From Favolaschia claudopus (taxonomy: Eukaryota > Basidiomycota > Agaricomycetes > Agaricales > Mycenaceae), in assembly GCA_037176885.1 (NCBI GenBank), contig JAWWNJ010000010.1, positions 2,046,001 to 2,110,000 on the forward strand: 64,000 bases of DNA. Direction: 5' to 3'. Shown one piece after another: positions 32,327 through 43,013 of the stretch. Each line of letters begins with the position of its first letter. The stretch's first letter is position 1. The notes below the pieces were generated by a model. The model ran no database searches. It was given only the letters and a program-made list of their open reading frames with translations, and had not been told where the DNA came from. A program made the position numbers and the translations under genes.

Positions 32327-34372
32327 ATGGTTTCTTCTACCGACACGGCTACCTCGTCCCCATCTCCTGCTCACTTCCAGTCTTCCCTCCCCCATCTGTT
32401 TCTCTTTCCTCCCCTCCCTCCGCCGCCGCCGCGCCCTAATACGTCACCGCGCTGTAATTCCCCTCTACCTCCTAATCACGGCCAGCCTCCCGTTTCTTCT
32501 TCTCTGAACCGGGACGCTTGGGATTTCTACTTACAAGATTATCCCGATCGTGCTTTTGTATCCTCGCTACTTCAGATAATTGATTTCGGTTGCAATATTG
32601 GTTTTTCTGGTCCTGAAGCCAGCCGCCCGGTCAAGAATCTCAAGTCAGCTTTTGAGCACAGTGCTTTCCTCACTGATGCTATATCCACTCTCCTTGCGAA
32701 GGGTGCTGTTGCTGGCCCTTTCCATTCCCCACCTTTCCCCGAACTTCGTTGTTCACCTCTGGGTGTTGTTGAGCGCAAGCGTAAGCCTGGCAAGCTTCGC
32801 ATGATCAACCACCTTTCTTGGCCGCGTGGCTCCTCCGTCAATGACGGTATTCCCGACGTTGAAGCTCACATTGCATATGATATGTTTGAGCGCGCCGTCG
32901 CTGACCTCCGCCTTTCCGGCCGGGGTTCCTTGATGGTCAAGTTAGACCTGAAAGATGCTTTCCGCCATATACCTATTCGCGTCGCAGATCATCATCATAT
33001 GGGCATGTTTTGGAACGGTGTGTTTTATTATGCCATTGTTCTCATGTTCGGTCTGCGTTCCGCCCCGTACATCTTCAATCTTTTTTCTGAAGCTCTGCAC
33101 TGGATCATCATTCGTCACATCCCTGCCCGGCTACGCCATTACCTCGACGATTTCTGGCTGGTTTTCCATCCGGAGACCGACCCCGTCGTTGCGCGCTCCG
33201 CTGTGGAATGGATACTCGCTCTTGGGCAAGAGCTCGGTCTCCATTTCCAGGAGGAGAAAACCTTTTGGCCTTGTACCCATCTCGATTTTCTGGGTCTTGA
33301 CTTGGACTCGGACGCGATGGAGGCTCGCTTGCCTGCCGACAAGCTAGTCTATCTTGATGAGCTGTTATCCGCGTGGGCTGCAAAGCGTACCTGCTCCTTG
33401 AGGGAGGTTCAGGAGCTTGTTGGTTTCCTGCAGTTTAGCTCTCAAGTCATTCCTCATTCGCGCGCCTTCATTCGGCGGCTGAATGACTTCTCTTCCAAAT
33501 TTTCCTCACCTTTCCAACGCCGGCATATTCCGTCTGGTGCTCGCTCGGACCTAGGTTGGTGGTCAGCACTGAGCGCGCACTGGAATGGAGTGCAGTTAGT
33601 TCAGCCAGCTCGTCCCCATATCTACCTTGAGACCGATGCTAGTGGGCGCAAAGGTCTCGGCGGTGTCTGGGGCAATTCCTGGTTTTCTTCTCGATGTCCT
33701 CGTCGTTTCCGCGATCGGGACATCCAGTTCAAGGAAATTTTTGCCATCCTTCAGGCGATTCTACGATGGGGTGATGCATGGTTTGGCACCCATGTTGTCT
33801 TCCGTTGTGACAATCAAGCGGTGGTTCAGTGGCTGACTTGCGATACAGCGAGATCCGCTCCGGGCATGAGTATCCTGAGGCAGATTCTTCTGCTCTCCTC
33901 TGTTCTCCATTTCACATTCTCAGCCGTTTGGATTCCTACGCACGAGAATTCGCTCGCTGATGCTGCTTCTCGTTTTCAGTACAGCCGTCTGTTCCAACTG
34001 GCTCCGCAGCTCACCCGGACATCCTCAACTCCGCAGTCCCGGATGACTGGTATACGTCGCACGCTCACCTCCCTAGAGAAGTCGCATTTTTCCTCTGGCA
34101 CGGCCTCGCTTCCTCCACCCGGAAAACCTATTCCTCTGCTCAGAAATCCTTCATTGACTTCATTCGACTCAACCCCCAGCACGCCTTCGCACCCGGCCAG
34201 TTCCTCCCTGCTACCGAAATCGGACTTATGGCCTGGGCAGCTCACCTCGCCAGTAAGCAGCGCCCTCTTCTCCACAAAACCATTAAAGGCTACCTCTCCG
34301 GTGTTCGTTCCCTCCATGTCGATGCGGGACTTCCATTTGAAGTTTGCCACTCCCCAGCTTTGCAGCGAATGA
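32327..34372 (+). CDS. reverse transcriptase / RNase H of Ngaro-type element
   Basis: Copies element RNA into DNA. Of 681 codons the first 60 or so are Pro/Ser-rich. The conserved entry NRDAWDFYLQDYPDRAFVSS is followed by the polymerase core: VKLDLKDAFRHIPI (about residue 203, first catalytic Asp), LMFGLRSAPYIFNLFSEAL and RHYLDDFWLVF (about 271, the YxDD box). RNase H follows with ETDASGRKGLGGVWG (about 436), FKEIFAIL, FRCDNQAVVQWL and ENSLADAASRF, giving the expected Asp-Glu-Asp-Asp set. Homology ends near residue 550; the last 130 codons overlap the recombinase frame and are probably not meaningful protein. The frame is the same as gag, separated by one TAG and 23 open codons. Confidence 0.9.
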   Translation: MVSSTDTATSSPSPAHFQSSLPHLFLFPPLPPPPPRPNTSPRCNSPLPPNHGQPPVSSSLNRDAWDFYLQDYPDRAFVSSLLQIIDFGCNIGFSGPEASRPVKNLKSAFEHSAFLTDAISTLLAKGAVAGPFHSPPFPELRCSPLGVVERKRKPGKLRMINHLSWPRGSSVNDGIPDVEAHIAYDMFERAVADLRLSGRGSLMVKLDLKDAFRHIPIRVADHHHMGMFWNGVFYYAIVLMFGLRSAPYIFNLFSEALHWIIIRHIPARLRHYLDDFWLVFHPETDPVVARSAVEWILALGQELGLHFQEEKTFWPCTHLDFLGLDLDSDAMEARLPADKLVYLDELLSAWAAKRTCSLREVQELVGFLQFSSQVIPHSRAFIRRLNDFSSKFSSPFQRRHIPSGARSDLGWWSALSAHWNGVQLVQPARPHIYLETDASGRKGLGGVWGNSWFSSRCPRRFRDRDIQFKEIFAILQAILRWGDAWFGTHVVFRCDNQAVVQWLTCDTARSAPGMSILRQILLLSSVLHFTFSAVWIPTHENSLADAASRFQYSRLFQLAPQLTRTSSTPQSRMTGIRRTLTSLEKSHFSSGTASLPPPGKPIPLLRNPSLTSFDSTPSTPSHPASSSLLPKSDLWPGQLTSPVSSALFSTKPLKATSPVFVPSMSMRDFHLKFATPQLCSE

Positions 34373-35073
34373 TTCGCGGCATCAAGCGGTACCAAGGCGA
34401 TCGTGATCGTAAGCCCAAGCTTCCCATTACTCTCGACATCTTGCTTCGTCTGGGTACGGTGGCTGGCGATCTCGCCGACATAGACAATGCAATCTTCGAC
34501 GCCGCAAAGAACTTAGCTTGGGCGGGGTTTCTCCGATGCGGTGAGTTTACGGTTGCGGATGGCGCGAAGTTCGACAGTTCCATCCACCTCACCCGCGACT
34601 CAATTCGGTTCTTCGACGAGGGTGGTAATGAGTATATGGAGCTCACTATCCCTGCCTCGAAAACCGATCCATTCCGCGGTGGCGTTACAGTGACTCTCGC
34701 TGCCGCACCAGACTCTCCATCCACCTGCCCCGTTCGTTCTATGAAGCACCTCTTTGCCATCCACCCCCTTCCTCCTAATGCTCCCCTCTTTGCCGACACG
34801 AATTCCAAACCCCTCCACCGCTCCCAATTCATCCGCACCCTCAAGAATCGTATTACGGCGATTGGGCTTGATCAATCGGGCTACTCGGGTCACAGTTTCC
34901 GGCGTGGAGCAGCTACAGCTGCAGCCATTGCCGGATATGCTGACTTCGAGATTCAGCTCCTTGGCCGCTGGCGTAGCGATGCTTACAAGCTCTACCTGGA
35001 CGTTCCCAAGAACCGAGTCTTGAGGTTGTCTGCTCGTCTTCATGTGGCCGCTGCTCCTCCTGCAGTCTCTTGA
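33961..35073 (+). CDS. tyrosine recombinase of Ngaro-type element
   Basis: Catalyses integration by strand exchange through a tyrosine nucleophile. The first ATG (34228) would give 281 residues, but family-like sequence begins well upstream in the same frame: VPDDWYTSHAHLPREVAFFL and SSTRKTYSSAQKSFIDFIRL form the core-binding domain. This frame is open from 33961, just after a TGA, and overlaps the polymerase frame by 412 nt, so expression may use a -1 frameshift. Catalytic residues are visible: Arg in FLRCGEF, His-x-x-Arg in GHSFRRGAATAAA, and Tyr in LLGRWRSDAYKLYLDVPK. Start coordinate given is the limit of the open frame, not a proven start. Confidence 0.88.
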   Translation, partial: CCFSFSVQPSVPTGSAAHPDILNSAVPDDWYTSHAHLPREVAFFLWHGLASSTRKTYSSAQKSFIDFIRLNPQHAFAPGQFLPATEIGLMAWAAHLASKQRPLLHKTIKGYLSGVRSLHVDAGLPFEVCHSPALQRMIRGIKRYQGDRDRKPKLPITLDILLRLGTVAGDLADIDNAIFDAAKNLAWAGFLRCGEFTVADGAKFDSSIHLTRDSIRFFDEGGNEYMELTIPASKTDPFRGGVTVTLAAAPDSPSTCPVRSMKHLFAIHPLPPNAPLFADTNSKPLHRSQFIRTLKNRITAIGLDQSGYSGHSFRRGAATAAAIAGYADFEIQLLGRWRSDAYKLYLDVPKNRVLRLSARLHVAAAPPAVS

Positions 35074-35101
35074 GCCTCTGGCTCTCCGCTGCACTCCTTC
35101 T

Positions 35102-35210
35102 GGCTCGAGCGCGGTCCCTTACGGGCTGAGCGAGAGAGCTTTGGCGACCAATCGATCCCGTTTGTCCCCAAAACCCCCTCTCTCTCTTCCCCACGACGAG
35201 CAAAGCATAG
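35102..35210 (+). repeat. split direct repeat B1 of Ngaro-type element
   Basis: 109 nt, beginning GGCTCGAGCGCGGTCCCTTA, with the same sequence as 35516-35624. It starts 28 nt after the recombinase stop codon and abuts repeat A2 directly. Confidence 0.92.
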
Positions 35211-35453
35211 AAGAAGTGTTTGACGCGTCAAACACGGTCTATGCAGGCGAGCCACTCCATGACGCAACGCGTCTCTCCTTCTCTTTCCGGTCTCCTTTGT
35301 CCCTCTAGATATATATATATAGTCTCTTTCACTTTGTAGATTCTTCGTCCTCATCCTCTACCTACTCACACACAGCTCGATAGGTACTGACTACTTACGT
35401 CCTCATCCTCTACCTACTCACACACAGCTCGATAGACTTGATTTCTTTCGTCT
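35211..35453 (+). repeat. split direct repeat A2 of Ngaro-type element
   Basis: 243-nt copy of 30914-31156. The 20-nt palindrome lies at 35216-35235, next to the B1/A2 join. Confidence 0.92.
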
Positions 35454-35515
35454 CCCACCCATGCCGCTTTCCCTCTTGTAGTTTCTCTTGTGTAGTTCTT
35501 GTCTTCGCCGTAGCC

Positions 35516-35624
35516 GGCTCGAGCGCGGTCCCTTACGGGCTGAGCGAGAGAGCTTTGGCGACCAATCGATCCCGTTTGTCCCCAAAACCCCCTCTCTCTC
35601 TTCCCCACGACGAGCAAAGCATAG
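35516..35624 (+). repeat. split direct repeat B2 of Ngaro-type element
   Basis: 109-nt copy of B1, marking the 3' end of the element. A 62-nt spacer (35454-35515) separates it from A2. Confidence 0.92.
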
Positions 35625-35632
35625 ATGACTCC

Positions 35633-35639
35633 TATAAAT
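35633..35639 (+). promoter_or_regulatory. TATA-like element of MATE gene
   Basis: TATAAAT lies 9 nt after the end of the Ngaro-type element and about 78 nt before the MATE start codon. The element therefore separates this core promoter from any upstream control sites. Confidence 0.45.
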
Positions 35640-35716
35640 CCGGAACTCCATTTTTTCTCGCTTGAGCTGTCTCTTTCTTACCGACCACCTCGCAAGGACG
35701 CGTCTTTCGCTTCGCA

Positions 35717-38272
35717 ATGGCCTCCAACGTCCACTCAGTGTCTGCAAGCCTCCCCACTGATTATGCCATCGTCTCAAGTTATGCGGCTACCCATGGCCAC
35801 TCAGCTCGCAATAGTGGAGTGGAGCAAAATACCGAGTCCGCCGACGCTGAGCCGAGCTACACAAGCGAATACCATGCAGCCAGGCGTCCATCGCGGCCGT
35901 CTATGGCGCGCCCTGCTTTTCTTAAAGCACCGCAAGCTGGGGGAAGCGTTATGGAAACCACACCGTTATTGTTGAGCACCCAGGCCGAACCTCCAGTACC
36001 CCGCATCGAAGAATGCGACGATACAGACGATGGACAGCTGTCAACAACCGCGATGTATTTGTCGGAGCTCCGTATTCTCACCAAATACTCGTTAGTATCT
36101 TCGATCTCGTCTCCCTCCTGCGCGATGTTGAAATCTCTGACTGGTTGGCCAGACTTCCCGTGTTCGGGACCCACTTGCTGGAGTACAGCCTGATCATGGC
36201 CCCGGTACTGAGCATCGGCCACCTGTCTTCGGGCACCACTGCCCTCGCGGGAATCACTCTCGTGGGTTCTGCATCTTAGTATCTTTGACTCACGTTCCAT
36301 ACCTAATCTCGAACGTGTTCCTCAGGGTTCCATGACCGCGAATGTTTCCGGGTTCTCCATACTTCAAGGCTTCGTCAGCGCGTTGGACACCGTCCTACCC
36401 CCGGCCTGGACCTCTTCCCAACCCACTCTCGTAGGACTATGGTCTCAACGAATGAGTGCGCCACTACTTCTTATTATTGATGAGTTGTAACTCAATTTTC
36501 TACCGGCAGCTGTTGTAATGGCCGCCGCACTCATCGTGAGCGGTTCTCCCACCCACCGATCTACAAGGGATATTGACGTAATGGAAAATCCCTTAGCCCA
36601 TGTATTTTATCTGGTTCAATGCGGAACTCATCCTGCTCGGCCTCAAGCAGGACCCAGAGGTCGCCCACTTGGCGGCGCTGTACCTCAAATGGGTATCATT
36701 CGGGCTACCAGGTAAGTCAACTACGTTGCTTTTCCTGGTTTGAGTATATCAAAGTCTTTTTTTAGCTTATGCTTTCAACTTGATCAGTCGGTACGAATTC
36801 CGCTTTCCTTCAGCGAATAAATCTGAAATTGGTGTGAAGGCGATATTTCCAGTCACAAGGTATCATACTATTCGGAGCCAAATCTCATTTAATTCTCAAC
36901 CCGGCCGAAATACAGGTCTATTTGCGGTTCCTACTCGCATCATCATGGTAGTGGCCCCAATAAACGCGCTACTGAATTATTTCCTGGGTGAGCCGAATGC
37001 CTACATCGTTCAAATGAACCAAAGCTTATTGAAATTCAATGCAGTTTGGGGTCCCGAGCCTTTTAGGCTTGGATTCATCGGGGCACCCATCGCTACGGCG
37101 TGTTCATTCAACTTGGTTGCCCTGTTGAACATTTGTTACGGCGTATTTGTGGCTCCTCGCACCGCGTGGCATCCCATTACGCGTCGAAGCTTCACAAGTC
37201 TAGGTTTCATTTTACACCTTGGACTTTCCGGAGTCGGTACGGAAGTTCAGTTTCGCGCCATGTCATCGCTGCTCTGAGCACTCTGTAATTAGGTCAAACC
37301 GCATCGGAGTGGTGGGCTTGGGAACTGGTCGCATTGGCTGCATCTTTGTAAGTTTTGTCGTTCAACTTACAATCCAACCGATCTCACGCTCTTCGAAGGA
37401 TGGGTCCCGTTGCACTTGCTACGCAGTCAATTCTTCTGTCATCTGCATCTACGACGTATCAAGCACCTTTTGCTTTAAGTGTCGCCACCTCAGTTCGGTA
37501 AATATCCATTCTATAATACAGACAACTGTCCGCTTACACTGGGTGCAGTATTGGAAACCTTCTCGGCGAATTTAACTCTACGCGGGCTAGAGTAGCTGCC
37601 CACACTTCCCTCTTCATGGCATTGGCTATTGGCTTGCTTTGCAGGTACGGGGTTTTCAACACACCAGTTTCACGTTTTCAACCTATCATCGCTAGCGCCT
37701 TGTTCATGGGATTCCGAAATTCCTGGGCGTACCTGTTCAATGACGATGCCGGTAGGATGAGCGAATTTCTTGATGGAATTGCTCTGACCATATGACTTCA
37801 GAGGTCGTGCACCAAGTCGCAGCTACTTTGCCGTTGGTAGCACTGTTCCAGGTGTTTGACGGTACAAGTGGTGTTGCCGGCGGTATTTTGCGTGCCAAGG
37901 GAAAACAAGTGAGTTATGTCTGGGCTCAGCGACCTCTTATAATATTGATTCATTTACTTGCCTTAGATGACCGGTGCTTTGCTCAATCTTAGGTACGCGA
38001 TAAACAGGACATTATCGTTGATTCACTAATATGTCGAACCAACTAGTGCTTACTATGTGATCGGCATCCCTTTTGGTGCATATTTAGCATTCACCTGGGA
38101 CTACGGTTTACATGGCCTTTGGATCGGCCTCACCGTGTCTCTCGTTTATTGTGCCGTATTCGGCACCCTCCTATGCGTTCGAACAGACTGGGATCGCGAG
38201 GTGAGAAAAGTGGTTGCTCGGATTAACGCAGAACGCAAACCGAGTGTCAATGACGACGAACAACGGGTTTGA
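35717..38272 (+). CDS. MATE-family multidrug/toxin extrusion transporter
   Basis: Cation-coupled exporter of the plasma or vacuolar membrane; substrate unknown. The start MASNVHSVSASLPTDYAIVS leads into a long polar N-terminus with an ETTPLLL motif seen in fungal MATE proteins. Membrane segments follow across many exons: HLLEYSLIMAPVLSIGHLSS, LGSMTANVSGFSILQGFVSA with LDTVLPPAW (family signature region), TRIIMVVAPINALLNYFL, RLGFIGAPIATACSFNLVAL, VALATQSILLSSASTTYQAP, IGNLLGEF, and VFDGTSGVAGGILRAKGKQ. The C-terminus is a short polar tail ending NDDEQRV. The paired-domain MATE layout is complete and I found no disabling change. The Ngaro-type element immediately upstream may affect its expression. 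About a dozen introns; not all limits resolved. Confidence 0.9.
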
Positions 38273-38510
38273 ATTCAAACTCGATGAATGAACGAAATTT
38301 ATGTCGCATACACGACTTGACGATACTTACACGTATTTATGATGTACAGAAAAAAGATGCTGACATTATTTGTGGATGTACGAATACAAAGTGCGTCCCG
38401 CGTAGACTTCGAGATTGAGGGCCGCGTATTGGCCGCGCATATGCCTAGCAAATAATGAACATGAGTGAAAATGAGAACGGTCAGCCACAAAAAACTCACC
38501 GACTTCTAGA

Positions 38511-38975
38511 TCATTGAGCCCGACATATTACTTCTCCAGATAATTTCATCTGAACCGCCTCCCGAGCTTCCAGCCATTCATTCTCCCTATCGTCCGTTCG
38601 TACCACAATAACCTCCCCCATGCCAAGAGGCTTGATGTTTTGTGCTCGTCTGCCAGTACATAACCGGCGGATTTCGCTGAGGTCCATAAAGACGCGTTTA
38701 CTGGGTTTGCTGATCAGCTCCATATGCGTCAGCACCGGCAGGTCGTTGCGGTATTTCAGGTCTGCCCATATCCGTTTCTGCGCGTCGTTGACGCCGAGAA
38801 ATTGGGCGGGGGTGGGCTCGGCGATGGTGCCGCGGGTTAGATTGGAGACGAAGCCGCTGCGGAGGAGGATGGACATTATGCCGAGGTTCTGTGTGCTGTG
38901 GTTGACGGCTATCCTCCTATGCCGCGCGCGAAAGGCATTCTGAACGCGCGCACACAAGTCGTGAGGAAGGGGCAT
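38511..38975 (-). CDS. MRPS8: mitochondrial small ribosomal subunit protein uS8m
   Basis: Component of the mitochondrial 30S-type ribosomal subunit that binds the central domain of the small rRNA. It is one exon of 154 residues, about the length of yeast Mrps8 (155). It starts MPLPHDLCARVQNAFRARHR; the core shows KRIWADLKYRNDLPVLTHME and LISKPSKRVFM, and the end is the S8 signature NIKPLGMGEVIVVR with LSGEVICRAQ. An in-frame ATG 30 nt upstream is possible, but the S8 family begins at the chosen methionine, with an acidic-free basic N-terminus suited to mitochondrial import. Clear single-copy housekeeping gene. Confidence 0.93.
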   Translation of the reverse strand: MPLPHDLCARVQNAFRARHRRIAVNHSTQNLGIMSILLRSGFVSNLTRGTIAEPTPAQFLGVNDAQKRIWADLKYRNDLPVLTHMELISKPSKRVFMDLSEIRRLCTGRRAQNIKPLGMGEVIVVRTDDRENEWLEAREAVQMKLSGEVICRAQ

Positions 38976-39005
38976 TGAAAAAATTACGAAACCTGTTGTT
39001 GACAT

Positions 39006-39797
39006 CTGTTGTTTGATGCCATCGTCAGCTTCTCTCTCCCACCACCATGTTGAAAAAGTTGTTCAAGTTTTCAGTCTACCAGGCCTTCCGTCAGTCTGTC
39101 TTACCGTCAACAATGCCGGCGATGGCTTCTCTGCGCAATTCAACCAAAACAACTCGCGATCGAATGCTATCAAAGGACAACTTTCTCACTGGTTTTCTTC
39201 TACTCAACTGACAACTGGGGGTCGCCGGTGAACGTCCTCTCATACCCTTGCTGAGACAGCCCCTTGTCAACAATTCTGCAAGCAGGGGAAAAGGTACGGA
39301 AGCCAGAAGTTCGCTCGGTTATGAGGAATTTCGATGTCATTCGGCAAGCCGCAAACTTGTTCTGAATATGCAGACTGCATCTTCACGATTCACGTGTGCT
39401 CATCCTTGGCATTGCCATCCTTGTGGACATCCGTTTCTTTCGACTGGATTTTTCCCAAGACGTTCCAGGACTTTCCACGGCTATAGACCATAGGCGCGGG
39501 ACTCGTTTACCGACGCTGCCCATTCCTTTAAATTTGAGCGTATCATACGACGGCTGAACGTTCTACCGTTTAGTCTCCCAGCCACCAGGGGTAGCCAGTA
39601 GTATATCGAACTCCTGGAGCTTTTGCTGGAGCTTGAGGACGAATTGGCCGATGCCACGGACCCGAATGATCACTACGGACGCATCATTTCTGCTGATGAG
39701 AAAGATTCTCCATTTTCGATAGCCCTCGTGCCATAATATAAGCTAGCGTCCTGATGTCCGAGTCCGCGCTGTAGGTCATCCTCTTTCCTCGTCCACC
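39006..39797. pseudogene. possible decayed coding sequence upstream of MFS gene
   Basis: No intact gene. A plus-strand frame from about 39535 reads FKFERIIRRLNVLPFSLPAT, a stop, then YIELLELLLELEDELADATD and PNDHYGRIISADEKDSPF, which looks protein-like (acidic, helical) but contains a stop and has no start. Just upstream, near 39047, another frame opens with MLKKLFKFSVYQAFRQSVLP. I do not recognise either. They could be remains of one gene or chance. Confidence 0.25.
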
Positions 39798-42744
39798 ATG
39801 ACCTCTGAAGGAAAGCCCGACACCGAAAAGCCTGTCGTAGAGCCCAGTATCAGCGAAAAGTCGGATATCGACCTCTATTCCTTCCATGAACAGGCCGCTG
39901 GACGTTTGGTTATTGATCCAGAGTCCGTCGCGCGTCCAGCTCGCTCCAAAGACATCCAGGCCCTAATCAGACCATTTCCAGAGAGGCCAGGGTGGAATTC
40001 GGCGAGGCCGTCGCGTCGCGCCTAAAGCTTTCTCGCGACGGAACGAAAGTTCTTTGGCCGCAAGTGAGTCGTGTCGCGTGGCAAGACTGTACCCTGCTGA
40101 CGACATGTCAAGCCTACAGACTCTCCCGACGATCCGCAGAACTGGAGCGACAGACGCAAATCTCTCCTGTTGATCATCGTCACTTTGGTACAGTCAAACG
40201 CGCAGAGCTAGGGGACAGGGACTACGAACTGAGAGATCAACAGGCGGCAATTGTACCGGATTTCGACTCCGGTATCGGTGCGTTGCAAAGTCTTGTTTGT
40301 ATTCTCCTGGGAGCTAATACTCGCTCAGGTATCGCCGCGATATTCGCACTCGCAGAACAATATCACACAACTCCTAACAACATCAACAACCTAACTTCAA
40401 AGTGTGTTCTGTGTTCATCCTGCATATGTTGGAAGCTAAGGCTTCATTGGTGTATGCTTGCAGTTGGAGTATTTTCCTTCTAGGTGGGTACTATAGTTGT
40501 ATCTCTCGTTCAATACCTGATGCTTGCAGGATGGGGTGGGTTGACCGCGGTGTGAGTTCTCCTCTCCATTCTGGCGAGATGTGTTCGTTCCTGAGACAAC
40601 CTTAGCATGGCTATACGGCGACTTGGCAGGCTACCAGTTCTATTTTGGTCTCAGGTGCGTTACCGCAAAAATTACAGTGTGGTTGAATTTTTTGCTAATT
40701 CGTATTCAGTTGTTGGCGTTGGGTTTCTTGGTTGGATGTACATTTGCACCGGACCTCAAGACGTTCACGGGTGCGTTTGATTTCCACGCATTTTTATCCT
40801 CTGCTGATAACAAACCTCAGCTATGCGTTGCCTCACTGCATTCTTCGGGTATGTTGAATTATTTTCTCAGCTTTACCTTATTGTTCATCATGCAATTCTA
40901 GCACGGCACCACAAGTCACAGTAAGTCCCAAGATAACATCGTTGTTTCAATCCATTGAAACAATGAATCTCAGGGACTGTACATCGTCACCGACTTGTAT
41001 CCTTTCCACTTACAAGCTCGCATGGTTCGTTTCGGAATCCCGCACAGTGTAATACAATTCCATTGATAATCAAATCATAGCTCAACTTTTGGACCATGGG
41101 CTTCATCATCTCTCCGTTCCTCTCGCCGTTCGCCTTCGGATTCCTCGTCGCGCGTACCTCTTGGCGATGGGCCTATGGAATCGGCTCAATGTACGGCTTG
41201 ATTGTCGTGCTGTTGATTGCATTCTTCATGGAAGAAACGTACGTGTCTCATGTTGTTGATATTTGTCAGCCGTTCATCGATGTTGAATTATTTTAGAATG
41301 TATGACCGAAATGTTCGACCGATTCCCGACCGTCCAACGACGGGTCTTCGTTACCGCATCGAGTCCCTCGTTGGTTTGACGGGTTTGAAAATGCAGAAAT
41401 ATCGCATCTCCTGGGCAGAATCTATCATCTCGCCTTTCCATGGTATCGTCTACTTCTCTTTTCTTTGCTGATCGTATATTTAATGAAAAAAATTAGTCGT
41501 CTGGCGCCCGCACATCCTGGGCGTTCTGTTCTTCGAAGTGAGCTCGTTGTAACTCGAGAGCTCGTCTGCCCTCAACCAAGGATATACAGGCCTTGCTCTT
41601 CGGGTTCGGTATCGGTATCAATGTAATATTTTTTTTCTGTTGGCATTTCGAACATCGACCCATATTTGCTAGGTGACTAACGCCGTCTTCCTGGGAAGCC
41701 CCCCTCCCGTCGGGTTCGTTCTACTACGACTTTGTTCTCAACTCATTTATTGATCTGCTCTTTCAGATTTGCGTGGTCTCCATTTGCTATCGCAGGGGGA
41801 TACGGAACACCGATCGTAACTCTCTCTTCACATCTCTGTCGCCGTCTTCTCATATTACATGCAGGTTGGCGTCATCCTCGGAGAGTTGGCCGGCCGGTTC
41901 CTCAACGATTTCATCATGAATACAAGTATCCGGAGAAATAAAGGTGTTTTCGAAGCTGAGAGTCGGTGTGTGATTTTCCCTTTTTTTCTGATCTGGCTGA
42001 ATTACCCGTCCTCAAACAATTCTTAGTCTATGGTGAATATCCCTGGATCCCATGTTTTTCTTTTTTTTCGTGCTCAACACTTGCCAGGGCGTGCTACGTC
42101 GCTGTCCCGTTGTATATCACGGGTTTCGTCGTTCTCGGCGCTGCTTTCCAGAAACATCTCAGCCCTGGTGCAATCGTCATGGGCTGGGGTTTGGCTGAGA
42201 TTGCGATTATGCTGAATACGACAGCCGTTTGCAAGTTTTTTTTTTTGGAATCGAACATAAAAACATTCACTCAACGGTTGTCTACTCTAGATGCATACTG
42301 TAACGATGCGTTCCCGAAACACCAGGTAAGTGGATTACATTACGATCGTGAATCGGGTTGTCATCGGAGTGTAGGGAGAAGTTAGCGCTTTGATCAATCT
42401 GGCTCGAACCCTTGGAGGTACGAACTTACCTTTTTGGTTTATTATCGCTGGTACCTAGTCGTTTTTATCTAGGCTTTGCTGTTGCATATTTCCAAGTTCC
42501 ATGGGCGGAGAAGAACGGAGCTCTTCAAACATTCGGTGTTGAGGCCGCGTAAGTGACGAATTCAACGCTGCTATATCCGTTTTTTTAAAACCTTGTACTA
42601 GCATTGTAGCTGGACTCTTCCTACTCATTGTTCCGCCGCTCCAGCTCAAGGGCCGTGCGCTCCGGGTATGTAAAATTAAATGTTGAGAATGGACTTGAAT
42701 ATGGATCTCATGACTTGCGATAGAAAAAATTCTCTTTACACTGA
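39798..42744 (+). CDS. MFS transporter, drug:H+ antiporter-like
   Basis: Twelve-helix major facilitator, probably a proton-linked exporter or polyamine/drug carrier of the plasma membrane; substrate not readable. The start MTSEGKPDTEKPVVEPSISE leads a polar N-terminus ending in the fungal signature SPDDPQNWSDRRKSLLLIIV. Then PDFDSGI, AIFALAEQYHTTPNNINNLT, GWGGLTAV-MAIRRLGRLPVLFWSQ (loop 2-3), QARMLNFWTMGFIISPFLSP, FLVARTSWRWAYGIGSMYGL, AWSPFAIAGGYGTPIV, GVILGELAGRF and GWGLAEIAIMLNTTAVYAYC are recovered across about 15 exons. The last exon encodes KKFSLH-stop. Several stretches look broken until introns as short as 45-60 nt are removed, after which the chain is continuous. Confidence 0.85.
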
Positions 42745-43013
42745 ATGAATGCCCTTTCACGTTTGACCCTGGGAGATCTTTTAACGAAGAAATTTGTCGC
42801 GTACAATCATGTTTTGAATATAATGACTACCAATATTTTCGTCGAAATTATTGGTGTGGTTGAATAGATGCCATCAACCGACGATCTCAAGTTCACTGGT
42901 CCCTTGAGCTATCTGAGGTTCAACAAATTATACATCCATTGTAATCGACCCCGTATTGTAAGCTCCATCCGACCTCTGCCCAATTCGCTTCTGGACTAAC
43001 CTGCGGTCAAACA

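Larger units (their letters stand above)
30914..35624 (+). mobile_element. complete Ngaro-type tyrosine-recombinase retrotransposon (4.7 kb)
   Basis: Order is repeat A1, gag, reverse transcriptase/RNase H, tyrosine recombinase, repeat B1, repeat A2, 62-nt spacer, repeat B2. The split direct repeat A1 ... B1-A2-B2 is the hallmark of Ngaro/PAT elements in the DIRS order, which integrate with a tyrosine recombinase instead of an integrase and leave no target duplication. A copies (243 nt) and B copies (109 nt) look the same at every base by eye, so the insertion seems young. There is no DDE integrase, aspartic protease or methyltransferase frame. Insertion lies just before the TATA box of the MATE gene. 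Confidence 0.92.

Noticed and set aside
30914..35453. LTR retrotransposon with 243-bp LTRs
   Set aside because: There is no integrase, protease or primer-binding site next to the repeat, a tyrosine recombinase is present, and the extra B repeats give the split pattern of Ngaro elements.
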